Notes: generated by a model not told the origin, from the sequence alone. A stretch of DNA of 64,000 nt from Prevotella sp. (GCA_017410365.1 JAFQQY010000020.1:1-64000), one strand, 5' to 3'. Positions 53,865 through 61,881 are shown, numbered from the stretch's first letter. Translations and numbers: made by a program.

Positions 53865-54986
53865 ATGCAAGAACTACTATACACCATGGCGCTGACGCGA
53901 ATAAGCAACTTCAATTTCGCAACAGCTTTGGCTCTGTACCAGCAACTGGGCAGTGCCACCGCCATTTATGAGCATCGCAATAATATCGGTGATGTCATCA
54001 GCGACTGCACGCCTCGCCTCATCGCGGCACTGAAAGACTGGGACGAACCGATGAAACGGGCAGAAATGGAGATGGAGTTCATCAAAAAGCACAACATAAA
54101 GGCACTCACTCCTGCCTCGCCCGACTACCCGCAAAGACTGACCGAGTGCTGCGATGCGCCGCTGGTGGTATATTTCAAGGGAAATGCCGACCTGAACAAC
54201 GCTAAAGTGCTCAATATCATCGGTACACGCAACTGCACCACTTACGGGCAAGACCTCATAAGAAGGTTCTGCAAAGAGCTAAAAGAGATGTGTCCTAACG
54301 TGCTTATTGTCAGCGGACTGGCTTACGGTGTGGATATTCATGCCCACCGTCAGGCACTGGAAAACAACTTCGAGACGATTGGTGTTCTTGCTCACGGACT
54401 CGATACCATCTATCCTTCTGCCCATAGAGATACGGCAAAGACAATGATAAACAAGGGCGGACTGCTCACTGAGTTCATGACAATGACAAAGGCCGACAAG
54501 GTGAACTTCGTCCGTCGAAACCGTATCGTTGCAGGAATGTCTGACGCCACCATACTTGTGGAGTCGGCAAACAAGGGTGGCGGACTGATTACCTGCAGCA
54601 TAGCACGCAGTTACAACCGTGACGTGTTTGCCTTTCCAGGAGCTGTGGGTGCGAAATATTCGGAGGGATGCAACCGACTGATTCGTGACAACGAGGCGGC
54701 ACTCATCACATCGGCTGAGGATTTTGTAAAGTCGATGGACTGGCAAGATGATGCGATATTGCAAAAGGCTAAGCAACAGGGCATCGAACGGAGCCTTTTC
54801 CCCGATTTCACCGATGAAGAGCAGGCAATAGTCGGCCTGCTCAACAAGAGAAACGACCTGCAGGCCAATATCATCGCCGTAGAAATAGGACAACCAATAA
54901 ATAAGGTTACAGCCCTACTCTTCCAACTGGAAATGAAGGGTGTTGTAAAACCGCTGGCTGGAGGTATGTATCATTTGATTAAATAG
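53865..54986 (+). CDS. dprA: DNA-processing protein A
   Basis: This 373-residue protein has the DprA/Smf Rossmann domain: VLNIIGTRNCTTYGQDLIRRF, VSGLAYGVDIHAHRQAL, GLDTIYPSAHRDTA, GGLLTEFM and FVRRNRIVAGMSDATILVES. N-terminal helix-hairpin-helix and C-terminal winged-helix regions complete it. It loads RecA on incoming single-stranded DNA in natural transformation. The start is immediately after the repeat array, so initiation cannot rely on a standard ribosome-binding site. Confidence 0.95.
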   Translation: MQELLYTMALTRISNFNFATALALYQQLGSATAIYEHRNNIGDVISDCTPRLIAALKDWDEPMKRAEMEMEFIKKHNIKALTPASPDYPQRLTECCDAPLVVYFKGNADLNNAKVLNIIGTRNCTTYGQDLIRRFCKELKEMCPNVLIVSGLAYGVDIHAHRQALENNFETIGVLAHGLDTIYPSAHRDTAKTMINKGGLLTEFMTMTKADKVNFVRRNRIVAGMSDATILVESANKGGGLITCSIARSYNRDVFAFPGAVGAKYSEGCNRLIRDNEAALITSAEDFVKSMDWQDDAILQKAKQQGIERSLFPDFTDEEQAIVGLLNKRNDLQANIIAVEIGQPINKVTALLFQLEMKGVVKPLAGGMYHLIK

Positions 54987-54990
54987 GGTA

Positions 54991-55018
54991 ACCTCCCCCA
55001 ACCCCTCCGAGGGAGGGG
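54991..55018. repeat. G-rich REP-like hairpin, reversed
   Basis: CCCCTCC (55002-55008) pairs with GGAGGGG (55012-55018). On the minus strand the tail is TTGGGGGAGGT, the same order as the copy at 23405. It lies 4 bp after the dprA stop. Confidence 0.7.
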
Positions 55019-55053
55019 AGAAGGGCAACTCATCAACATCAGAAACAAATAAC

Positions 55054-55105
55054 TAGTCAACTTGTCAACTCGTTTACTCGTCAACTAAAGTACCAACTCG
55101 TCAAC
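55054..55105. repeat. Period-8 TCGTCAAC array upstream of dusB
   Basis: Units TAGTCAAC, TTGTCAAC, TCGTTTAC, TCGTCAAC, then a spacer and TCGTCAAC. The reverse complement of 55056-55089 is identical to 49516-49549 apart from the last bases, including the odd unit GTAAACGA, so the two arrays share ancestry. It ends 8 bp before the dusB start codon. Confidence 0.9.
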
Positions 55106-55113
55106 TAAAAAAT

Positions 55114-56193
55114 ATGAAAATAGGAAACATAGAATTCGGCCCCAACCCTCTCTTCCTCGCACCGATGGAAGATGTTACAGACATTGGCTTCCGCCTGCTC
55201 TGCAAGCGTTTCGGAGCATCGATGGTCTATACCGAGTTTGTGAGCGCCGAAGCACTTATCCGCGACGTACAATCTACGGTGCGTAAGCTAACCATCAGCG
55301 ATGAGGAACGTCCCGTGGGCATACAGATTTACGGCAGAGACGTGGATGCCATGGTGGAGGCGGCAAAGATTGTGGAACAGGCAGGTCCTGACCTCATCGA
55401 CCTGAACTTCGGTTGTCCGGTGAAGAAAGTGGCTGGCAAGGGTGCCGGCGCTGGAATGCTGCAAAACATACCACGCATGTTGGAGATAACAAGCAAGGTA
55501 GTGGATGCAGTGAAGTTGCCCGTGACGGTAAAGACACGACTGGGCTGGGACAGTAACAACCTCATAATAACAGAACTGGCTGAGCAGTTGCAGGACTGTG
55601 GCATCAAGGCACTGACCATACATGGACGCACCAGGGCACAGATGTACACGGGTGATGCCGACTGGACCCTCATTGGCGAGATAAAGCACAACCCGCGCAT
55701 CCATATCCCCATCATCGGCAACGGTGACATCAAGACGGCAGAGGATGCAAAACGGGCTTTCGAGACTTACGGCGTGGATGCGGTGATGATTGGACGCGCC
55801 ACGTTCGGACAACCTTGGATATTCAAGGAGATTGGGGAGGCATTGGGTCCAAGGAGTGAAGGAGTGAAGGAGTGTAGGAGTGAAGACGATTGCTCACAAC
55901 CTCACTCAACCAACTTATCAACTCGTCAACTTATCAACTCGTCAACTGTAAACTCCTGCCTCTCACTTGACGACAAAATCGACATTCTCCTTGAGCAACT
56001 GAAGATAAATGTCGATAGAATCGACGAATATCGGGGCATCCTGCACACACGTCGCCATCTGGCGGCATCGCCGATTTTCAAGGGAATACCCGATTTCCGA
56101 CAGACACGCATCGCCATGCTTAGGGCAGAGACGATGGAGGAACTGACAAATATCATAGAAGAGATACGCATCCGACTGAAAAAAGAACAATGA
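55114..56193 (+). CDS. dusB: tRNA dihydrouridine synthase with in-frame repeat insertion
   Basis: The 359-residue TIM-barrel flavoprotein shows LAPMEDVTDIGFR, the catalytic-cysteine region DLNFGCPVKKVAGKGAGAG (Cys101), VTVKTRLGWD and IIGNGDIKTAEDA, followed by VMIGRATFGQPWIF. It reduces uridines in the tRNA D-loop. Residues about 245-282 (55846-55959) are encoded by repeats (SEGVKECRSEDD, then STNLSTRQLINSST) between the barrel and the helical tRNA-binding domain (LDDKIDILLEQL). The frame is preserved and all core motifs remain, so activity is plausible. The stop overlaps the next start (ATGA). Confidence 0.9.
   Translation: MKIGNIEFGPNPLFLAPMEDVTDIGFRLLCKRFGASMVYTEFVSAEALIRDVQSTVRKLTISDEERPVGIQIYGRDVDAMVEAAKIVEQAGPDLIDLNFGCPVKKVAGKGAGAGMLQNIPRMLEITSKVVDAVKLPVTVKTRLGWDSNNLIITELAEQLQDCGIKALTIHGRTRAQMYTGDADWTLIGEIKHNPRIHIPIIGNGDIKTAEDAKRAFETYGVDAVMIGRATFGQPWIFKEIGEALGPRSEGVKECRSEDDCSQPHSTNLSTRQLINSSTVNSCLSLDDKIDILLEQLKINVDRIDEYRGILHTRRHLAASPIFKGIPDFRQTRIAMLRAETMEELTNIIEEIRIRLKKEQ
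55846..55959. repeat. Repeat block inside dusB
   Basis: AGGAGTGA, AGGAGTGA, AGGAGTGT, AGGAGTGA (55852-55883) then AGACGATTGC; after a short link, TTATCAAC, TCGTCAAC, TTATCAAC, TCGTCAAC (55915-55946). Both modules match intergenic copies at 49.5-49.7 kb and 55.05 kb, and the first also matches the wbqC-like gene. Confidence 0.9.
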
Positions 56194-58721
56194 AACGACT
56201 GACAACATACATCCTGCTGGTACTTGCCTACTGCCAAATAGGTAAGGCACAGCCAATATGCAACGTGACAGAGTACGGCGAGAACGACGGACTGGCACAG
56301 TGGCACGTCACGCAGATAGTGCAAGACAAGCAAGGAATGATATGGATGTCAACGTGGAACGGACTCAACCGCTTCGACGGACAGAGTTTCCACTGTTTCA
56401 AGTCGCTACCAGGCGACGGTTGCAACATGTACACCGACCGTATAAGAAACATCTGGATTGACAGCAACGACAACATTCAGTGCATGGTTGACTACGGTAA
56501 CTACATGTTCGACACAAAGACTTACAGATTCAGCGAGTCGGACAGCACAAGGAAAATGCCCAACAAGAGCATTTCACTGAAAAACAAAATATATATAGAA
56601 TACACCGACAACTACGGCACGAAATGGCTTTTGCACAACAACGGCAAACTGGAATATATCGACCGCAATAGTGGAATGACGGTGGAATATCCACTGAAAA
56701 GTCTTACCAACGACTACAAATTCTGCTTCAGCGACAAACAGGGAAACCTTTGGCTATATGGCAATTACAATATCTACAAACTGAGTTTCAGTATCAACCC
56801 CACCGAAACCTTGCCACAAATGGGAGCAGGAGAGATAAGGAGTCTGATGCTTGACAACAAGAAACGCTATTGGGTTTCAAACAGAGACGACAAGACAGTG
56901 TGCCTCTTTGCTGCCGACAACAGTCTGATAGGCTATCTCGACCGCAACGGACGAGTAAGCAAGTCATACGTTTCATTCGGCAGTCCTGTATATTGCATCA
57001 CGCAGACCACCAACGGCACAATATGGCTGGGGAGCAAACCCGACGGACTGTTCCGACTGAGCGAGACCGCCAACGGCACGTTCAGCATCAGACAGATAGA
57101 AGGACTGAACAACAATAATGTTTACGACATAAAGGAAGACCGCCTCGGACGCCTGTGGCTGGCAACGCTTGGCGGTGGCATCAACTGCCTGCCCAACCCT
57201 CATGACGATGCGCCGAAGGTGGTAAATAGCGGCAACGGGTTCGCCAACTACCCCGAAAAGGATTTCCTAAAAACACGTAATATCCTGATTGTCAACGACA
57301 GCACTATTCTTGCTTCAAGCACCGACGGACTGATTGTTGTTGAGATTCAGGGAAAGACCGATTTGAAAAAAGCGCGATTCCATCGACATACGCGTGATGC
57401 CAACAGGGCAAGCAGTTTGAGTTGCAACGCCACCATGTTCGTGAGTAGAGACAACGGCGGGCGCATATTCGTTTGCACCGAGAGTGGCGGACTGAACATG
57501 ATTACGTCAAGCAATCTCTTTGCTGACACCCTGTCGTTCAAGCACTTCAATACCAATAGCGGACTGCCCACCGACGTGATGCTCTCGGCCACACCTTTAG
57601 ACAGCATGCTGCTCGTTGTGTGCAGCAACCGCATACTGCTTCTTAATCCCGACGACTCGTCTCACAGTGCCTACGACAGCCGTTTCTTCCAGCAACGCTG
57701 CCGTTTCTCCGATGCCCTGCCGTTGCAACTGCCAGACGGCAGATGGCTGCTTGCCACTCACGACGGAGCGTTCACCATCGACCAGCGTATGATAAGGAAG
57801 AGCGACTTCATTCCGCCTATCGCACTTACAAGCATTTCCATAGAGAACAGGCGCACGGAGATGGCTGTAAACAGCTTAGACACACTGCTTCTGAACAGTG
57901 ACGAGCGCAACGCAACAATCAACTTCGCCGCCCTCGACTATAGTTATGGCAGCAGCATCAGCTATGCCTTCCGACTGAACGAGGCTGACGACGAAAAGAC
58001 CGGATGGAACAACATCGGACACGACCGCTCTGTAACACTGCTCAACCTCGTGCCCGGCACATACCATTTGGAGATACGCTCGACAAATGGCGACGGCGTG
58101 TGGACAGACAACAACCGGCTGCTAACCATCATCGTCAAACCAAAATGGCACGAGACCATGTTTGCCCGCATCCTGTTCCTGCTCGTCTCCTTGGCAGTTA
58201 TCGCACTCATCGTATATACCATAATATATATAAAGCGCATAAACAAGCGTCAGGACGAAACGCTCCAGGCTTATCTGGCTCTGCTTTCAAGTCATGAGGA
58301 TATGAGGGTTTCTGGTCATGAGGTCGCTACACTTCAAAGTTATAAGGACGAAGGTTCTAATGACCTCATAACCTCACGACCTCATAACCTCGCAACCTCT
58401 CCCGAAGACGATGCCTTCATGCGTCGCGTTGTGGCGTTTGTAGAAGAGAATATCGGCAACGCCGACGTCAGCATAAGCGACATGGCAGATGCCGCAGCCG
58501 TCAGTCGAAGCGGTTTGCAGCGTAAGATGAAGCACCTGATGGGCATCACCCCACTCGACTTCCTCCGTGAGGCACGCATCAAACGTGCCTGTCAGTTGTT
58601 GGAGCAGTCGTCAAAACCCGTCAGCGACATCGCCTACGAATGCGGTTTCAGCGACCCGAAATACTTCAGTCGCAGTTTCAAATCATCAACGGGCAAGTCG
58701 CCGAGCGATTACCGAAAATAA
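56190..58721 (+). CDS. SusR-like membrane sensor with cytoplasmic AraC domain
   Basis: The 843-residue protein has a signal/anchor, a periplasmic two-component-regulator propeller (QDKQGMIWMSTWNGLNRFDG, TTNGTIWLGSKPDGLFRL, DRLGRLWLATLGGGINCL), a Y_Y_Y-like domain (YRLNEADDEKTGWNNIGH region) and one membrane helix at about 657-682. Unlike hybrid two-component systems it lacks histidine kinase and receiver domains and passes directly to an AraC helix-turn-helix (about 740-843, ISDMADAAAVSRSGLQRKMKHL). This is the plan of SusR. Residues about 700-738 are encoded by period-8 repeats. It is coupled to dusB by ATGA and no polysaccharide locus is adjacent, so its targets are unknown. Confidence 0.88.
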   Translation: MKRLTTYILLVLAYCQIGKAQPICNVTEYGENDGLAQWHVTQIVQDKQGMIWMSTWNGLNRFDGQSFHCFKSLPGDGCNMYTDRIRNIWIDSNDNIQCMVDYGNYMFDTKTYRFSESDSTRKMPNKSISLKNKIYIEYTDNYGTKWLLHNNGKLEYIDRNSGMTVEYPLKSLTNDYKFCFSDKQGNLWLYGNYNIYKLSFSINPTETLPQMGAGEIRSLMLDNKKRYWVSNRDDKTVCLFAADNSLIGYLDRNGRVSKSYVSFGSPVYCITQTTNGTIWLGSKPDGLFRLSETANGTFSIRQIEGLNNNNVYDIKEDRLGRLWLATLGGGINCLPNPHDDAPKVVNSGNGFANYPEKDFLKTRNILIVNDSTILASSTDGLIVVEIQGKTDLKKARFHRHTRDANRASSLSCNATMFVSRDNGGRIFVCTESGGLNMITSSNLFADTLSFKHFNTNSGLPTDVMLSATPLDSMLLVVCSNRILLLNPDDSSHSAYDSRFFQQRCRFSDALPLQLPDGRWLLATHDGAFTIDQRMIRKSDFIPPIALTSISIENRRTEMAVNSLDTLLLNSDERNATINFAALDYSYGSSISYAFRLNEADDEKTGWNNIGHDRSVTLLNLVPGTYHLEIRSTNGDGVWTDNNRLLTIIVKPKWHETMFARILFLLVSLAVIALIVYTIIYIKRINKRQDETLQAYLALLSSHEDMRVSGHEVATLQSYKDEGSNDLITSRPHNLATSPEDDAFMRRVVAFVEENIGNADVSISDMADAAAVSRSGLQRKMKHLMGITPLDFLREARIKRACQLLEQSSKPVSDIAYECGFSDPKYFSRSFKSSTGKSPSDYRK
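58288..58404. repeat. Inverted pair of period-8 arrays inside the sensor/AraC gene
   Basis: TCATGAGG, ATATGAGG, GTTTCTGG, TCATGAGG (58292-58323) is followed by ACCTCATA, ACCTCACG, ACCTCATA, ACCTCGCA, ACCTCTCC (58363-58402). The two arrays are reverse complements and could form a hairpin with a loop of about 36 nt. They encode the linker between membrane helix and DNA-binding domain. Confidence 0.9.
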
Positions 58722-58753
58722 CCTATATGCTAACGAATAATCGATGTTTTTCC

Positions 58754-58840
58754 TACATCCTACATTTTCGGGATTAACTTATTAACACACAGACGATTAA
58801 GTGCGATGTATGAGGATTTCAATCCTACACTATTTTGGCG
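58754..58840. repeat. Dispersed intergenic repeat, copy B
   Basis: TACATCC, TACATTTTCGGGATTAACTT, ATTAA, a variable middle, GATTAAGTG and TCCTACACT follow in the same order as in copy A (5615-5701). The terminal inverted pair is less perfect here (GGA with TCC, then ACACT). Confidence 0.6.
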
Positions 58841-58908
58841 TTTTTGCGCCCTAAAACGTAATTTATTCATCCAAACATGGTTTTTAGCATTCTTAAGTCG
58901 TTTGTCTG

Positions 58909-58952
58909 GCATAACTGCATCGGTTAGCAAGCGTAACTGCATCGGTTAGCTA
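58909..58952. repeat. Two tandem 22-bp units with TAACTGCATCGGTTA
   Basis: The units at 58909-58930 and 58931-58952 differ at few positions and both contain TAACTGCATCGGTTAGC. The same 15-bp core opens the 22-bp array at 5770. Confidence 0.8.
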
Positions 58953-59122
58953 CCACAAAAGACATACTTACATTCCCTAAATCGCCAAACTGCAAATTAC
59001 AGGATTTTTACAAAATTCTTGTAATGGTATTACACGCACCGAGTAATACCATTACAAGGCACGAATAAAAGCATTACATGGCGCATGTAAAAACTTTTGG
59101 CAACAATTTATCAGATTTTTGT

Positions 59123-59153
59123 TTTGCCGATAAGAAAAAAATACGTACATTTG
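59123..59153 (+). promoter_or_regulatory. Consensus promoter of the secreted-protein pair
   Basis: TTTG (59123-59126), 19 bp, TACATTTG (59146-59153): a perfect match to the Bacteroidales consensus. The start codon chosen is at 59200. Confidence 0.7.
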
Positions 59154-59199
59154 CGACATACAAACAATCTTAATGTTTACCTCATTAAAACTGCTGCTT

Positions 59200-60204
59200 A
59201 TGAGAAAATTATTTACAACTTTGTTTATTGTTTGCTTATTCACATGTACCATGTTCGGGCAAAGTTCCATTGAAGTCAATTTAGATAAAGCTTCATTAGA
59301 AGAGAGTTTGAAGGATGTAAAAGAAACAATCCACTACCTTACTTTATCTGGCAAGCCCAGGCCTGAAGATTTTGACTATCTCAGAAGTAAGATACTTTCC
59401 GATATAATAAAATTGGATTTGAGCGATGTTGACTTAGATACAATCCCTTCAAAAACCTTTTATGCAAAAATTAATTATACACCGCCTCGACCTCAGATTA
59501 TATTGCCGAAGACACTGAAACATTTGGCAGACAATGCACTAATGATAATAACTGATTATGGTTATGTTATATATGAATTAGCAAGTTCTACATATCCAAC
59601 TCTCGGCAAAGATGTTTATAATTCACCTAGGCAATATTACTCCAATAACATCAGACCATCTTCAGGTAACACCTCATTTATATTAGATAACAATATTTTG
59701 TATTCTTCAGACGGCATAACAGCCTATCATTATAACGGTGGTGGTGACGATGTGGTAAAGAAGGGAACGAGACTGATATATGGCAATTTCATGGAAAACG
59801 GGCAGTATGGTTCTGGATTTACCTTATCGGAGACAATAGATAGCATTGGTGACAGGGCTTTTGCCAATGTATATGTGGATGTTCGTATTGATGGCATTGG
59901 AAGAGCCGAGTTTATTTGTCTTGCTCCAATTCCTCCAAAACTTGGCAAGGATGTATTTTTAGGGTCTGACATCTGCATAGTACCTGTGTATGTGCCAGAT
60001 GAGAGTGTAGAACTCTATAGATCTACAGAAGGTTGGAAGGAACTTAGTATTGAACCATTGTCGAGTAGAAGAGTTAATGGCATAGAAGACATAACAACCG
60101 GCAAGCAATCATCTTCCGACATCTTCGACCTCCAAGGCCGAAAGGTAAAGAACCCGACCAAGGGACTTTATATCAAGGAGGGAACGAAGATTCTTGTAAA
60201 GTGA
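59200..60204 (+). CDS. Secreted BspA-like LRR protein with C-terminal tail
   Basis: The start at 59200 gives a normal signal peptide (MRKLFTTLFIVCLFTCTMFGQ); the longer frame starts inside the leader. The 334-residue protein contains LRR_5/BspA-like strands (IIKLDLSDVDLDTIPSKTF; ILPKTLKHLADNAL; TIDSIGDRAF). The C-terminus is FDLQGRKVKNPTKGLYIKEG with TKILVK. Function unknown; BspA-like proteins often mediate adhesion. It is followed after 19 bp by a gene with almost the same tail. Confidence 0.65.
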   Translation: MRKLFTTLFIVCLFTCTMFGQSSIEVNLDKASLEESLKDVKETIHYLTLSGKPRPEDFDYLRSKILSDIIKLDLSDVDLDTIPSKTFYAKINYTPPRPQIILPKTLKHLADNALMIITDYGYVIYELASSTYPTLGKDVYNSPRQYYSNNIRPSSGNTSFILDNNILYSSDGITAYHYNGGGDDVVKKGTRLIYGNFMENGQYGSGFTLSETIDSIGDRAFANVYVDVRIDGIGRAEFICLAPIPPKLGKDVFLGSDICIVPVYVPDESVELYRSTEGWKELSIEPLSSRRVNGIEDITTGKQSSSDIFDLQGRKVKNPTKGLYIKEGTKILVK

Positions 60205-60223
60205 AAAACTAAAAAAATAGGAT

Positions 60224-61678
60224 ATGAGATTATTTATAATAATGACTTTTACAATCTTGTGCTTAAACATTAGCGCACAAGATTCCATGATGCTGACCGA
60301 CAATCCTTACTGGATTTATAATTATGACTTTGATTATGATGAGAACAACAGCAATACGCATAGTAATTCAACATACGGTATAGGCATCAGTGTAAAAGGT
60401 GAGAAAAGCATAAAAGGAAAGATATATAAGAAATTATATCTGGTGGCATTACAATATGCCGGTTACTCAACACGTTCGACAGATAATGATGACACTAATT
60501 ATGCTTTGGCTTTGAGAGAAGAGAATGGTAAAGTGCTTGTCGATTATGATGAATATATGAATTACCTCCGCAAGGAATTTGTCAAGAACAACATTATTCC
60601 AAGAGGAGATTCGTTATTCATACCGTATCATGAAACACAAGAAGGAGAGCTGGTACTTTATGATTTCAACATGCAGATAGGCGATAAGTATAGTCATATA
60701 GAAGGCTATCAAGACATCTCTGTTGTTGATATTAATCAGATTGTGTTTGAAGACGGAAAGAATAGAAAATTGTTTACTTTAAGCAATGGGGTAAAGATAA
60801 TTGAAGGCATCGGGTGCATAAATAGTTGCGGATTGTTGTTCGACTATTTGAATCCCAGCAAGCCTTCATACAACTACGACAAACAGCACTTTGCTTATTT
60901 ATCACAATTCTCAAATGATGACATGATCATTTTGTACGAGGATATTATCACCAATATTCCTTCAGCAAAAGACACCTCATTTCTTGTTGAAGGCAGAACG
61001 TGGAATTATGAAATGCAAGATATGGTCATTGTTGATTCTGTAAATTTAAAAACCGAAAATGTCAACAGATATTTTAAATTAAAAATAGATGGCGATACAA
61101 TTTTCAAGAACGTCAATTGCAAGAAGATATATTACATTGAAAACGACAATACTTCTCTGTATGGATATGCCTATGAGGATGGACTTAAGGTTTATTTCTA
61201 TTTCTTAAAGTCAATGCAGAACTTTTGTAGCCAATCCAACAGCTGGGAACTGTTTTTTGATTTTGGAATAAAAAAGGATGAAGTGTTTTGTTCGGACTTG
61301 GCTTATATGAGTGATGTTGACACAATAGAAGTTAAAGGCAATAGATATGTGAGATACTGGATTGGTCCCAAAAAGAATGATAAAATAATAAAAACTTATC
61401 CAATAATCCATTCTATCGGAGGTTTCGGTGGTCTTCATAACAACACTTTCGTAATGGTATCTGGACTGCCTACTTATTCCTGCATGTCTATCTACGATGG
61501 CAGCAAATGTGTATTTGAACCATCTGACTATTGGGTATCTCCAATAACGACAAGTATAAAGAATATAACAACAAGCAAACCTTCCACCTCTTGCTTATAT
61601 GACATGCAAGGCCGAAAGGTGAAGAACCCAACCAAGGGACTTTATATTAAGGAAGGGAAGAAGGTTCTTGTTAAGTAA
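60224..61678 (+). CDS. Secreted protein of unknown function with C-terminal tail
   Basis: The 484-residue product has a signal peptide (LFIIMTFTILCLNISAQ) and a mostly beta, Asp/Tyr-rich body with no recognised motif. A repeated theme is short LVEGRTWNYEMQDMV-like strands, as in secreted Prevotella proteins of unknown role. The last 26 residues repeat the tail of the preceding protein (YDMQGRKVKNPTKGLYIKEG, KKVLVK), and the DNA encoding it is also very similar. Probably co-transcribed with the preceding gene. Confidence 0.6.
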   Translation: MRLFIIMTFTILCLNISAQDSMMLTDNPYWIYNYDFDYDENNSNTHSNSTYGIGISVKGEKSIKGKIYKKLYLVALQYAGYSTRSTDNDDTNYALALREENGKVLVDYDEYMNYLRKEFVKNNIIPRGDSLFIPYHETQEGELVLYDFNMQIGDKYSHIEGYQDISVVDINQIVFEDGKNRKLFTLSNGVKIIEGIGCINSCGLLFDYLNPSKPSYNYDKQHFAYLSQFSNDDMIILYEDIITNIPSAKDTSFLVEGRTWNYEMQDMVIVDSVNLKTENVNRYFKLKIDGDTIFKNVNCKKIYYIENDNTSLYGYAYEDGLKVYFYFLKSMQNFCSQSNSWELFFDFGIKKDEVFCSDLAYMSDVDTIEVKGNRYVRYWIGPKKNDKIIKTYPIIHSIGGFGGLHNNTFVMVSGLPTYSCMSIYDGSKCVFEPSDYWVSPITTSIKNITTSKPSTSCLYDMQGRKVKNPTKGLYIKEGKKVLVK

Positions 61679-61719
61679 AAAGGGAAAAGTGAACATTTAA
61701 AAATTTCATTACTCATAGT

Positions 61720-61747
61720 AGAGACGTCACGCGTGGCGTCTCTTTTT
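61720..61747 (+). terminator. Terminator, REP-like GTAG hairpin
   Basis: AGAGACGTCAC and GTGGCGTCTCT (61720-61743) form an 11-bp stem with one G-T pair, then TTTTTG. A GTAG precedes the stem, the layout of REP elements. It lies 42 bp after the stop. Confidence 0.8.
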
Positions 61748-61881
61748 GTTTTTCCCTCCATACGCTACCCTCTCTATAAAAATTAATTTTTATCTGCAAA
61801 TCTGTTTATTTGCGAATATGCTTGATAATAAAGAGCTTAGAGCATAACAAATTTTGACAGAATGACAAATGTTGAGTGTTT

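Larger units (their letters stand above)
58722..59199. other. 478-bp gene-free stretch
   Basis: It holds copy B of the dispersed repeat (58754-58840), two 22-bp units (58909-58952) and the promoter of the next gene. CAATTACAAG-like short direct repeats near 59030-59060 (GTAATACCATTACAAG, twice TTACA) are not resolved further. Confidence 0.55.
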
